The notes under the pieces are model-generated. The model saw only the letters and a list, made by a program, of their open reading frames with translations. It ran no database searches and was not told where the DNA came from. A DNA stretch of 64,000 nucleotides from Centroberyx gerrardi (lineage: Eukaryota; Chordata; Actinopteri; Beryciformes; Berycidae). Position 1 is the first letter of the stretch. Each line of letters starts with the position of its first letter. The DNA lies in contig NC_136003.1 of assembly GCF_048128805.1 (NCBI RefSeq), positions 20,542,840-20,606,839 on the forward strand, given 5' to 3'. The position numbers were made by a program, and so were the translations under genes. Shown here piece by piece: positions 45,670 through 56,331 of the stretch.

Positions 45670-47622
45670 CATGTCTTATTATTACCTGTGCATTGTGTCT
45701 GTTATGTTTTTAAACGTAAGCAACTGACTCCCTCTTCAAGGACTCCAACCATTTATGGGCAGACTAGAAGGATGTGGGTGGGTGAGCTGTGTGTAGCGCT
45801 GACTCAGCGACCTTAACAAATGTTGTCCAATATCTGACTGTCATCAGATTGTTCACAATTACAAGCGCCCACGCTATTGTGAATGGCAATGGACCGAGCT
45901 GCGATGCCAAATTATGAGCACTACTAGTCCACACAATCGTGTATTGCTGCAGTATTTCATGAGATCAGCTCATCGTCAAATTATAAGAGGGAACTGGGTG
46001 GGAGGAACGAAAAATAAACCAACTCTGAATGAAATCAGCACCATGGAGAGAGTCCACTGCTCAATAAATTCAGCTCATCACTATCCCTAGGATAGGAAGT
46101 AAAGGAGGCTAATATAATAAGGTCGATTAGCTCAAACCAGCTCCTTCCACTAGAAATACTATAATTTGACCATTTCAAACGTGAATTTTTGATGGCATGA
46201 CAATGATGACATGGTTCCTCTCCAGCTAGATTTACTGTTTCGATATGAGGAGAGAGTTAAAGGGTGTGTGTAATGTTACTGAATGAGTCAGTAACATTAT
46301 TAAGTCAGTATCAGTCGTGCCTCATTTTATACCATTTGCTCCATTCTTATTTATATCCTGCAACTATCTAATTTCCCCACAGGAGAAATCATAAAAGTTC
46401 CATCTCATCTAATCTAAAGTTAAACTCACTTGTCGGGGACTAATACTATTATGTGTCTTATTCAGAGGCACAGTGCTCAGTTTTGAATTAGCTCTAACAG
46501 CAGTTTGATGTCTGTCCTGCTGGTAAGCACTCATGTGGTCCAGATTAAGAAAAGACAACTCCAGAGGATGCTGTATTGTCTTTGTCAGCATGAATACACC
46601 ACTTGTAGGTGTACACCACTTTTTCTGAACAAAGGAACTAGAGGCAAATACTTAGAGTTGAAGTCTGCGTTAAAGACATGCACAATACACAGTTTTGTGG
46701 AAAATAATAATATAATTCTTCAAGGTAAAGTTTGAGATTTCAATGAATGCTCTCTCTGTAAGGATTTTGTTGCTAAAAGGACAAACATCCATTCGTCAGT
46801 GTGCTGTAAACGCTGGCTGCTTGCTAGCAGAGGCATGTGTTAAGGGCCAACATGAAGTTACATTCATCTATTTACAATTCTGATTACAAAGCACTTCTCA
46901 GCAGCAGGCATACTTACAAAAGCAACAAAATCAACACGCTGAATACAGAAATGTTTGGAAGATTGAACAGATACTCAATCCAACTCGCACAATTTCTTGT
47001 AAACTAGGAGAGCAATAATTACCTTTAGATGACAGTAAAGTGACTGGGTGGGAAATACTGTGGTACCAGCCATAAATGCATGACACCATCCAGAAAACAC
47101 ATTCAAATCTGATGTTATTACATATTACAACTCCCATCAAAAGCAGTATGAGCACATTTATTATTATACTGCACTCTTTTTATTGTTATTGCAAGAGCCA
47201 ATATAACAATCTGTGCAGTCTGTTTTCTTTTTGTCATAACTTATCTCAAAACCTGGGGCAGAAGTGTCACTTTGTGGAGGTTTGGGTTACCATGCCTCCA
47301 TTAATTAAGGGCAATGGTGAATGCAATGGGCAAAATGATAGAGCCACAAATACAGAATAAGAGTTTGGACTTTGTAGCACGCAACTTGTATAAGACAAGT
47401 TAGACTGATTTGTCCAATATCAGCCTGCGGTGCTCAGTTAGACCAACATTGCATGCTGAAAAAGAGTGATGTTTTCAGGGTGGAGGGTGGAGATCCGACC
47501 CTTCCAAACAACATCCTGCTGAAATGTAAATATCCTATCCGTTTCTATTTTTTTGCATGTCCTGTCAGCCTAACCCGTAAATCAGAGATATCTCTAAAGG
47601 CAGCTGCTCCACGACGGTTCTG
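45670..47622. other. Tail-to-tail intergenic region RASD-like/rsad1
   Basis: Holds the hairpin at 46271-46299. A TTTATT near 47186 could be the minus-strand polyadenylation signal of rsad1. No other feature seen. Confidence 0.5.
46271..46299. repeat. Perfect 12-bp inverted repeat, 5-nt loop
   Basis: TAATGTTACTGA, loop ATGAG, TCAGTAACATTA. It lies between the tail ends of the RASD-like gene and rsad1. It has no T-run or other terminator mark. Confidence 0.85.
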
Positions 47623-50600
47623 TCATCCAGGTGTGGAGGTCTTCTCTCTTTGTCCATCAGCCACCTGGTCCCTTTGTGGTCCCTGAGGGATTTGGCTTTC
47701 CAGCTCCAATAGCAGAGCTGGCAGTATGCTGTCCAGTAAGGCCAGCCCGTCCCGGGAGCAGCGCAGGCCTCTAAAAAAGAAAGGAAAAATCAGATCATTT
47801 ACACAAAAGTCAGGAATCTTCTCTCTCTCCGGTGAAGATCGAAAACTTTGCGACCAACCATTATAAAATGATGGTCATAAGTTACCTGTCATCGAGAATC
47901 AGCTGTCCACTCTGTAGCAACTCTTGGACATCCATGGAAGTACCAAAGACTTCATGGAGGCCCATTTGAGAGCTGAACGACTGCCAATGCTGTATGGAAT
48001 GTAAAATACCAATAAGAAATACATGTGTTGTACCCATAATAAGATAATGCATACATTTATTAACTGTATTTCTATGATTATTACATAAGCCGAAGACCAC
48101 ACACAGCATGATTACATTTCACAGCATTCACTTAACACTAAATATCATCTGTACTGAATGTACTGTATGTATCATACTGTACTGTATGTATAAAGGATTG
48201 GTTGTGTGTGTTGAGCTTCACCTTGGGAGTAATTCCCTCAGTCAATCTCATTCCCATCACCAGCACTTCTTCCAATCTGCCAAACAAACATCTTTCATAA
48301 GAGAACTTCAGAATGACTGGAAGGACAGAATGACTAAATGGACAAGTACGAGAATAGCATTTCTCAAGGACAGAGCGTTTGAATGAACAAGTACAAGCAC
48401 AAGTACAGCAGCCGTTAAAACACTATGCTGCTCGTACTGTGTTAAATAACACTTCAGCGACAGACTGGTAGATAATCACTACTTTTCACTTGGGTGGAGG
48501 ATTTTTTTTTCTTTCGTTCTGACAAAAATGAAAATGGCAGCCGCCCCCTTGTGTAATTATTTATCGTGCTAATTACAAATCACAACATTGGTTGAAGGCT
48601 ACATGTACAGTACATCGAAGGCACAAGCCTGTCAGTGCAACAGCTCACAGTCCAAGATGGCCGAGCTGAATCCTCCTCCGTGTCCCGTGCCCCCTCTGCT
48701 GGACCTCTTGGATCCAGACGTCGGGCTCCAGCGTCTGGGTCCGCGCCTCCCGAACAACACCTCCCTCCCCCAGGGGAACAAAGCGCCCATGTGCTCCTGT
48801 CACAGACAATATAACGTTGTTTATTAACATCAATGGTATAACTAATATGTTCATAAATATACACTACCACACACCACATTTTGGACACACCACATTTTTC
48901 TTTATTTTTACTATTTTTCACGTTTTCGAATAATAGTAAAGACATCAGAACTATGAAATAACACAAATGGAATAATGCAGTGACCAAAAAAGTGTTAAAC
49001 AAATCAAAACTATCTTATATTTTAGATTCTTTAAAGTAGCCGCCCTTTGCCTTGATGGAAAGGCAAAGGCTTTGGAAAGAAATTCATACATAGGCATCAA
49101 CTTCACTATTTATATTTGTCTAAGAAACAAATTTCAAGCATTTCAGCAGAAGCCTTTAGATCAAAATGGCTTTAAGAGAATGAAAAACATAGTACATTCA
49201 GTCAGGTGTGTCCAAACCTTTGACTGGTAGTGTAACATCCATTAATAATTGCATTAAAGCTACATAATAGATTACCTGGGCCCACACCGATGTACTGCCT
49301 CCCCTTCCAGTAGCTCATATTGTGATGGCTGACTGCATTCTGCATAACACAGAGAGTAAAGTGTTACTTTGTGTTCTCGTGTTTGTTGCTCTCAGATATA
49401 TTGATGAGGCAATATCATTGCACTGCAGACATCTTCCTTACTGAAAAGGCACTTCACCAAAATAAAGCAGTAAAGTTGAATTATAGATTATCTTACACAT
49501 ATCCCCAAACTGCCGTGTTGTGCACAACTTTATTTGGTTTAAGAGGTACTGAGAGAACATCTTAACTGTGTGATCGATGTTATCTGGAGGATACTTGACT
49601 ACTGTTGTGTTAATGCTTCATGAAGAGATGGAGATGAAATACAAGCTTTCCTAAAAAGGTCAGCAAGGGATGCTGTTGTTAAAATATATTTAGTAAGTTA
49701 TTAAAGGAGTAGTAAGTAAGATGAGTAAGTAAAATGACCATAATATATCTGTAGGTTTGATAGGGTTGCTGATCAATACCAATGACTCAACACTCAGGTG
49801 ATGAGATTTCTGGCTTGCAAAACTCACTTTCTGGCCTACGCTCTCTGTTCTGGTGCAAACTCCCTGCACCTATACTCACATTTCTCTGCTCAACAATCAA
49901 AAACCTTTATTGAGGAATCAATGACTCCTAAGATAGGGACAAAATAGTTTTGATGTGAATTATTACTGAGAACTTACATGTCTTGCAAAGTTTGACACCT
50001 CGTACTGCAGAAAGCCTCGCTCGTGGAGAATCCTCCTGGCGGACCGGTACATCTCTGCGGTCACATCGTCAGCAGGCACAGTCAGTTCCCCCTGTCGGAC
50101 CTGTTTAAACAGCTGGGTGCCTCTCTCCAGGGTCAGCTGGTACAGGGACACGTGGTCGTCACACACCCTCAGCAGCTCCGCCAACTCGCTCTCCCAGGAT
50201 CCCACGCTCTGTTTGGGCCGTCCGAACATGACGTCCACCGACACCCTCCCGGGGCGCAGCCTCCGAGCCTCCGCAACGGTCCGCAAAGCGTGCTGGGAGT
50301 TGTGGTCTCTTCCCAGAATTTTCAAGTCCTCGTCCTGCAAAGACTGGAGGATTGAAAAGAAGTATGTATCACTCAAGAGTTGGAAGTGTGATTTTGGGAT
50401 CATGCAACCATGAGCATTTGATTCTTCTTTGATATCAGCAATGTTAATCACCAATGATTGTTCAATAGACCACTGATTCTCAACCTTTTTCATATCAAGG
50501 ACTCCTAATTTAGTCCACATTAGGGCCACGGACCCCCATTTGATGAGATTTTTTCTGTTGGACCCAAATCAGAGAATATTTTTATTGTTGATATGATTTT

Positions 50601-51500
50601 GTCCAGAATTCCAAGACTATCTGTATTGTAGGTAGAGAGATAACAGTGAAACTATGCTCAAAACAGTCTGTAATAGACTATATTCACCTGAACACCGATA
50701 GAGAAGCGGTTCACCCCGGCACAGCAAAAGTCTTCTAACTTAGACATTCCCACAGGGGTGGGGTTGACCTCGAGCGTGACCTCAGCCTTATCTGAGAGAT
50801 GAGCCTGCCTGGAAACAGTTTCCAGGACCGCAGCAATGGTTGAGGGGCGAGCCAGGCTGGGAGTCCCACCGCCAAAAAACACAGAGGTGATGCTGCAAAG
50901 ACATAGTCAATAATGAGAGTGCAAACCAACTGAGGATGAGAGAAGGCAGGTGCTGAAAGCTGAAGGGGGGATGCTGGATGATTTCAGGAGGAAGGTCTAG
51001 CAAGTCACCATACCAGGATACCTGACTCAGCCGCAGCAGTGTCTCGGTCTCCCGCTGCAGGCACTCGGTCATGATGTGGTTGTTGTCAGATCTAGGTATG
51101 TACTTGTTGAAGTTGCAGTAGGAGCATCTTCTGAAGCAGTAAGGCCACTGCAGGAGGGAGGGGGAGATGACTTTGACATCCTCAGTGTCTAGACACAGTG
51201 GTATTTGCACAAAACGCTTAGGGCTAACAAAATTGCTATGGATTCTCATTTGGTGATTTGTGTGTATCCCTGCATATTAATATTTCATCAGGAAATACGT
51301 GACAAGTGCCAACTCACGTGGACATAGAGTGACGCCTCCTGGGAGAGATGTGGAGAGCCTGCCGATTCCGTCTCTGCTCCAATTACTTCTTCTCCTCTCA
51401 CAGCCTCAGAGGAGCGGCACCGACTGACGCTGAGAAATGCGGCACGTCTTGCCGCAAGCAATGTGCGTTTGATCATTCTGGTCATAGTAGCCGACGCCAA
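47623..51500 (-). CDS. rsad1: Radical SAM domain-containing 1, mitochondrial HemW-type heme chaperone
   Basis: RSAD1 is the vertebrate HemW homologue, a radical-SAM-fold protein that binds heme and acts as a chaperone rather than a coproporphyrinogen dehydrogenase. Nine exons: 51318-51500, 51014-51147, 50688-50892, 49978-50343, 49276-49339, 48649-48796, 48222-48276, 47886-47989, 47623-47770, in frame for 468 aa. The first 30 residues are Arg/Ala-rich without acids, a likely mitochondrial presequence. The 4Fe-4S motif is C65-x3-C69-x2-C72 followed by N-F, the HemW pattern that lacks HemN's fourth Cys. [31 protein letters not shown] and YEVSNFARH match RSAD1. The exon 2 donor is the weak GTATGG; the nearer GTATCC breaks the frame. 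Intron 5 (48797-49275) carries a Tc1-like MITE. Confidence 0.93.
48862..49232. mobile_element. Tc1-like MITE or deletion derivative in an rsad1 intron, 371 bp
   Basis: Starts CACTACCA and ends GGTAGTG, flanked by TA. Inner sequence (TTTGGACACACC, then AATAGTAAAGACATCAGAAC, AAAAAAGTGTTAAACAAATC, and GCCGCCCTTTGCCTTGATG) matches a widespread fish Tc1-like terminal repeat as I remember it. No transposase remains. Confidence 0.8.
49690..49820. repeat. Dispersed repeat, copy related to 5640-5810
   Basis: See the partner copy: shared AAATGACCATAATATATCTGT and the downstream CAATACCAATGACT. It lies in the rsad1 intron between exons 4 and 5. Confidence 0.6.
50468..50690. repeat. Dispersed repeat with a TTCTCAACC...GGACC motif
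   Basis: Starts near GACCACTGATTCTCAACC and includes ACGGACCCCCATTTG. This pattern is typical of hAT-derived short repeats of vertebrates. Related but longer copies seem to lie at 59408-59760 and 63358-63655. It lies in an rsad1 intron; the exact ends are unclear. Confidence 0.5.
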
Positions 51501-52991
51501 AAGCGATTAGTGACAACCTAGAATCTGATCTGAAGAGTCTCTCTCACTCCGAGGCTGTCCTTCACTTCAGGAGTTGACAGTTCCCAGTGTAGCAGCAGCT
51601 ACACGAGTCTTTTCCCCACTAGTTGGTAAAGACAATTGGGCCAAAACGGTATTCGATGTCTGATGAAAATTATCATATTTTACGTTCTACAATAATGTAG
51701 TGCCTCTGGTTACATTGTTGTTGTTGTTTTTGTCTCTCTGTAGCTGGCTTGACGTAGCTACAGTTGTAACATTGCTCCAGCTACAAACAGGAAGCCAACA
51801 ATGTGATTTCCTCCTTGTGTGTTGCCGACTTTGACCGCACGATGGTGCTGTTTTATCGAAATCAAGTTGATAACTGTTAGAGTTTTCACCTCCTGCAGTA
51901 TAGATGTTTAACCATCGTCTCATGTGTGAATGAGCAGTGTCTCATAATTTGTTACAAATTCCCCCCAAAAGCTTTTAGGCTATCATGGACAGTTAACTGT
52001 TTTTTTTTTATATATAGGTGATATACTTTGCTGATCCCACAAGAGAGGAAATCTCTATTCACCCTCTCATAGGAGTGCAGGGTCAGCCAGCTGGTGTGAC
52101 GCCCCTGGAGCAGGTAGGGGGTTAAGTATTTTTCTCAAGGATGCTTAGGTATGATCACATTGAACCCTTGCTGTCCGGTTGGGGTTGACCTCAGTAAAGC
52201 CTGCGTCATCCTGTCCCTCCTGATCATCTGAGTGTCCATGGACATCTGTGTGGGTATTCATAGCCACACAGGGGTGGATGAGATTATTACAGGCTGAATC
52301 AAGTATCAGCATTGCTTTGTAGCCGTTGATATGTGACGTCTGCAGTGACAACACATGAAGACACAAGTCTATATTTGGAATATAAATTTGTGCCCTACTG
52401 GCACAGGATCAAACTAACTTAATGAGCTATTGATTTCCCTGAACCCAGGCAAAACGCTGTCTGGTAGACTGATTACAGTTAAACTCAAATAACCTTGTAG
52501 GGTCATCTTTGAGATCATCTAATGAAATCACAGCAAAATCGTTAATTTAGTTGTTAATAATTACTTGCTGAGCATGTAAAAATCAAAACAAGGCCAGGGT
52601 TTATATAAGTCCACACCCATCAGAGTTAATTTAGGCTTAAGCATCATCCTGTCTTCTCTATGGCCGTTCCTGGGTTGCCATCTTGAGAGATTGTTACCCA
52701 TCAGATGAATGACGACATAAACATCCTAAGGCGTTTCGAAATATGGAAAAAGGACATTTATGAACAGATCCATTGACATTCGTTGGAAAGAAAAAAAATC
52801 TATAGCTGCTGTCATCCATGCGTGGTCTCACACAAATATTCCTAAAATGTGACAATGGACCTTTATGTACTGCGTACTGAATGTACATATTTTGATAAAA
52901 AGGTCAATAAATGTGTATGGGCTCCCTGCCAGCTTCCTAGCCCCAGGACATTTTCCACCTAATATCAAATCTGGTGCCCAATTACCTAATC

Positions 52992-52994
<3 letters not shown>
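51501..52994. other. Intergenic region between rsad1 and the GIMAP-like gene (head-to-head)
   Basis: The first few hundred bases should contain the rsad1 promoter. A retrotransposon-tail-like fragment lies at 52015-52060. No gene seen. Confidence 0.5.
52015..52060. repeat. Retrotransposon-tail-like fragment
   Basis: GTGATATACTTTGCTGATCCCACAAGAGAGGAAAT resembles the tail motif at 1292-1325 and probably derives from the same kind of element. Only this short piece is recognisable. Confidence 0.35.
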
Positions 52995-53038
<44 letters not shown>

Positions 53039-53063
53039 AGAGGGAGAGGGAGAGAGAGGGAGT
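52995..53063 (+). repeat. GA-rich purine tract upstream of the GIMAP-like gene
   Basis: A near-pure (GA)n run passing into GGGA units, ending about 145 bp before the start codon of the GIMAP-like gene. All-purine mirror repeats of this kind can form triplex DNA. Whether it acts in the promoter is unknown. Confidence 0.9.
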
Positions 53064-53207
53064 GACAGAGTGAGAGAAATGTGTCCAGAGAAAGGATAGG
53101 GACTGTGTCAATTGAATTTATACATGTGCTTTGTGTTGAGTGAAATCCAGTGAGCTTTGTGATAATCTACAATCAAGCAGTGAATCCTCATACTGCAAAT
53201 CTGCCAG

Positions 53208-54475
53208 ATGGATAAGAGGAAGAAAGGTGAGTTTACTTGCACACTATATACAACCTATGAGATATAAAAGATATATTGTGGGCACAGCAGTTTGTAGTTA
53301 GTAGCCTACCTTGCCAAAGATGATATGTGAAGACAATGTACAAACATGCTATACAATAACAATGATCAAAGTAACCAAATGCACATTCGTTTCTGCATTG
53401 AAGTGGTGTTATTTTTTTCTCAAATGAAACTGAGCTTCACTTTTTCACAGCAGCCGCCATGGAACTGAGGCTTATGGTGGTCGGCAGCAGTGGACCGTCT
53501 CAGTTCCTTCTGACCAATGCCATACTTGGGAGGGAGGAGTTTTCCAAGGATATCGCCAGCATTTCTGGCAGCAGGAAGAGCAACGGCGAGCTGGCTGGTA
53601 GACGAGTGGCTGTGATCAACGGACCCAACATCTATGAAAAGGACATATCTCAAGCCAAGAGGAAGATGGAGCTGAAAAGGTCCAAGTGCTTGTGCATCCC
53701 CGGTCCCCATGCCCTTCTCATCGCTTTTGACATAGAGAAAATCTCCCCGAACGACATCAGGACCCCCAAGCTGGTGATGAAGCGCTTTGGAGGCAACTGT
53801 CTGAGTCACTGCATGGTCCTCCTGGCCTACGAAGGAAGTCTGGAGGGAGCTGCCTTGGATGACAGGGTGCTGAGGACCGACTGGCACCTGAGAGAACTGA
53901 TCGAGAAGTTCGGAGGACGCTTCCACGTTTTCAGCAAGAACTGGAGAGGCCGCAGCCGGGACAGAGAGCTGCTGCAGAAGATAGAGTGGATGGTGGCCTC
54001 CTTGGGGGGGAGCTACTTCTCCAGCAGAACTTTCCAGAGGGCGGAGGACAGCGTGAAGAAGGAGGAGAAGAGGCTCATGAAGCTGAGGGAGACGGAGAGG
54101 GAGAAGGTGTGGAGTGAGCTGGAGAAGCAGTACGGAGGGGAGGAGCTGCGCCGCCAGAGGGACGCCTACAACTCCGGTGTCGGGGCAGAGATCAGAGCCA
54201 AGGCGGAGATGGACAATGGCTGGCTCAGAACGTCCCTGGCCAGAGGGCTGGGGACGGGGATCGCTGCGGGGGCCGTCATGGGCGTGCTGGTGGGGTCCAT
54301 AGAGGGGCCAGGGGGCATGGTCCTCTACGGGATATTAGGCGGGGCAGTAGGGGGAGCCGCAGGAGGGGCGGCCCAGGTTGCCATAGAGCATTTAGAGGAC
54401 AGAGTCGCCCCTCCTGCCAGACTCAACTTCAACTCAATATTCATCAATCGCTTCTTCACAACTCCTCGTCCCTGA
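53208..54475 (+). CDS. GIMAP/AIG1-like protein with degenerate GTPase motifs and glycine-zipper tail
   Basis: Two exons, 53208-53226 (MDKRKK) and 53451-54475, join in frame for 347 aa. The order of conserved segments is that of the AIG1/GIMAP domain: a beta strand (LRLMVVG), NAILGREEFS, a PGPHALLIAFDI strand, then HLRELIEKFGGRFHVF. The nucleotide motifs are lost: the P-loop place reads GSSGPSQF without the G-K-S/T end, the DTPG place reads NGPN, and the RKDD-like place reads AYEGS. Residues from about 205 to 265 are charged and likely coiled coil. The tail has a long Gly/Ala stretch (GxxxG repeats) that could insert in a membrane. The reading frame is clean over 1 kb, so it looks functional as a pseudo-GTPase. 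Assignment to GIMAP is from motif order only. Confidence 0.78.
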
Positions 54476-54912
54476 AAATGAGACGCATTCACCTTTGCTT
54501 TGCTTTTTGAACCTTTTATAACCTAAGTTACTCATTTGCATGGTAGTATATCATCCTGTTAAACTCTGAATTTGGCCTGTGCATGAATGCTCACCCTGGG
54601 TTATGGCACAAGGGACAATAGCATCATATCCTGTGTATTGGTAAATGCAGGAACAAACCTTTATATCATGTGCTGTTGGTACGTAACTTTTGTTTGTGTA
54701 GCTTTTCTGACTTAGATAAAGAAAATGTACACCTTCAGCCTTACTATCCCTTAAAGTTGAACACACACACTATACTCATACTCTTCTGTACTTAATGCAA
54801 GGGCAATATTACCTAAATGCTATTGTGCCCTACTGTTGAAGGGAAATATTACCGTAAAAACTACTTGTGTACATTACAGTTAAGGGAAATATTACCATTA
54901 GTAGTCTAAAAC

Positions 54913-54918
54913 AATAAA
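54913..54918 (+). terminator. Polyadenylation signal of the GIMAP-like gene
   Basis: AATAAA about 440 nt past the stop, with a second AATAAA at 54956-54961. Confidence 0.5.
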
Positions 54919-54961
54919 TCTCATGGCATGCTGATTTAAACTGTAAATTAATTCTAAATAA

Positions 54962-56331
54962 ATGTAACTAATTTTTGACAGTAGGTCTGTCTGAGAATCT
55001 ATTTTTGGTTTGCACTGGTTTGGCATCCACATAACAATTACTCAACCTCCAGCATTTCCTGGTGTCTTGCCGTTGGTGTGTTCACCTGTAGCTCTGATAA
55101 CACATAGGGTGGAGTCTTAACTGAGAGAGCCATTGTCTAAAGCACTGCCTCCGTCCCAGACAACACACACCTAAGTACACCTGCGTTTAGTCCACTGCAC
55201 TGCCTACGAATTATCCTGAAACAGTGAACAGGCTGACCGGATTAGTCTCTGGCCAAGAACAGCTGGGATAGGTAAGGCCAAACCTTTCTACCATAGTTAA
55301 TGATTGTCTTTTGGAAAAAGCTAACTCATTTTATAGCTCTGAAATGAGACTGTGAATAAACTCTGGATGATTCCTTCATTTAAAATGTTTCCCATAACCC
55401 TAGAATACTTTGTTCCCCACATTATACAGGAATGTCAGAGTTCAATGGAGTAAAAATAAAACTCTGTTGATGAAAGAAAAGTGTCATGTCATGAAAAACA
55501 ACCTGAAGATTTCAGTAGTTGTTGTTTTGTGTTGAGTTTTAGCTCGCTGATGATGCAACAAACAATTTGTGACTACCTGTTCTACTGCATACTTTCCATC
55601 ACATCTCAGCTGCCGCATTTCTATTTAAGTCTATCTGTCCTGAGAAAAGGAATTATCTTTAACTCAAACGTCAACAAGAATAAGAACAGTAGCACACTGT
55701 GGTATAGTAAATAATCAGAGGACTAAGTTTTACGGCATAGCGCCCCTGCCACTGCAGTACATAAAGAATGTATACATCCTGTCTTTTGAGTAATACTATT
55801 ACATAACGTAAGGTGGAATGCTGTTCTGACTGCTGAAGCCAGGAACATGATGTCACGTTTGTGCTGAGAGTGTGAATCAGATTTATATGTAATTTCTCCT
55901 TTTTCAAGTAGTTGATGTAGTCAGTAGCACATACCTGTGACTAAAGATTAAATATTTGGTTTGATATTTCAAAACATATTTAAAAAATATATATATATTT
56001 CTCAAAAAAAAGCTTAAAAGGCAGTGAGATTGAAGAATATGTACTCAGTATTAAATATTCATTACTGTATAGCATGCAAATAATGTCAGAATATGTTTCT
56101 TCCAACATAAGATATCTGAACTTTGAAAGAAAACATTTTTTTTTTCTTTAAAATTCATGAAAGAGCCTCAATTGATCTTTTTTTCAAATGATTCCTCTGG
56201 GAACTGGATTTCTTCAGATAACTTTCAGTGTTTGTTTACTCTGTGTAATCTAGTGCTTAGTGCTAGAGGCCTTGGGCATTTAAAAAAAAATCTCTCAACT
56301 TTCAATCCTATTTCCTGACGATGGTTTCTTG
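54962..56331. other. Intergenic region GIMAP-like/TRIM-like
   Basis: AT-rich, with no supported gene. A possible untranslated TRIM exon may lie here, since TCTTTCCAG at 56341-56349 looks like an acceptor just before the second ATG. Confidence 0.45.

Noticed and set aside
53420-53926. 168-codon ORF antisense to the GIMAP-like gene
   Set aside because: A shadow of the GC-rich coding exon on the other strand.
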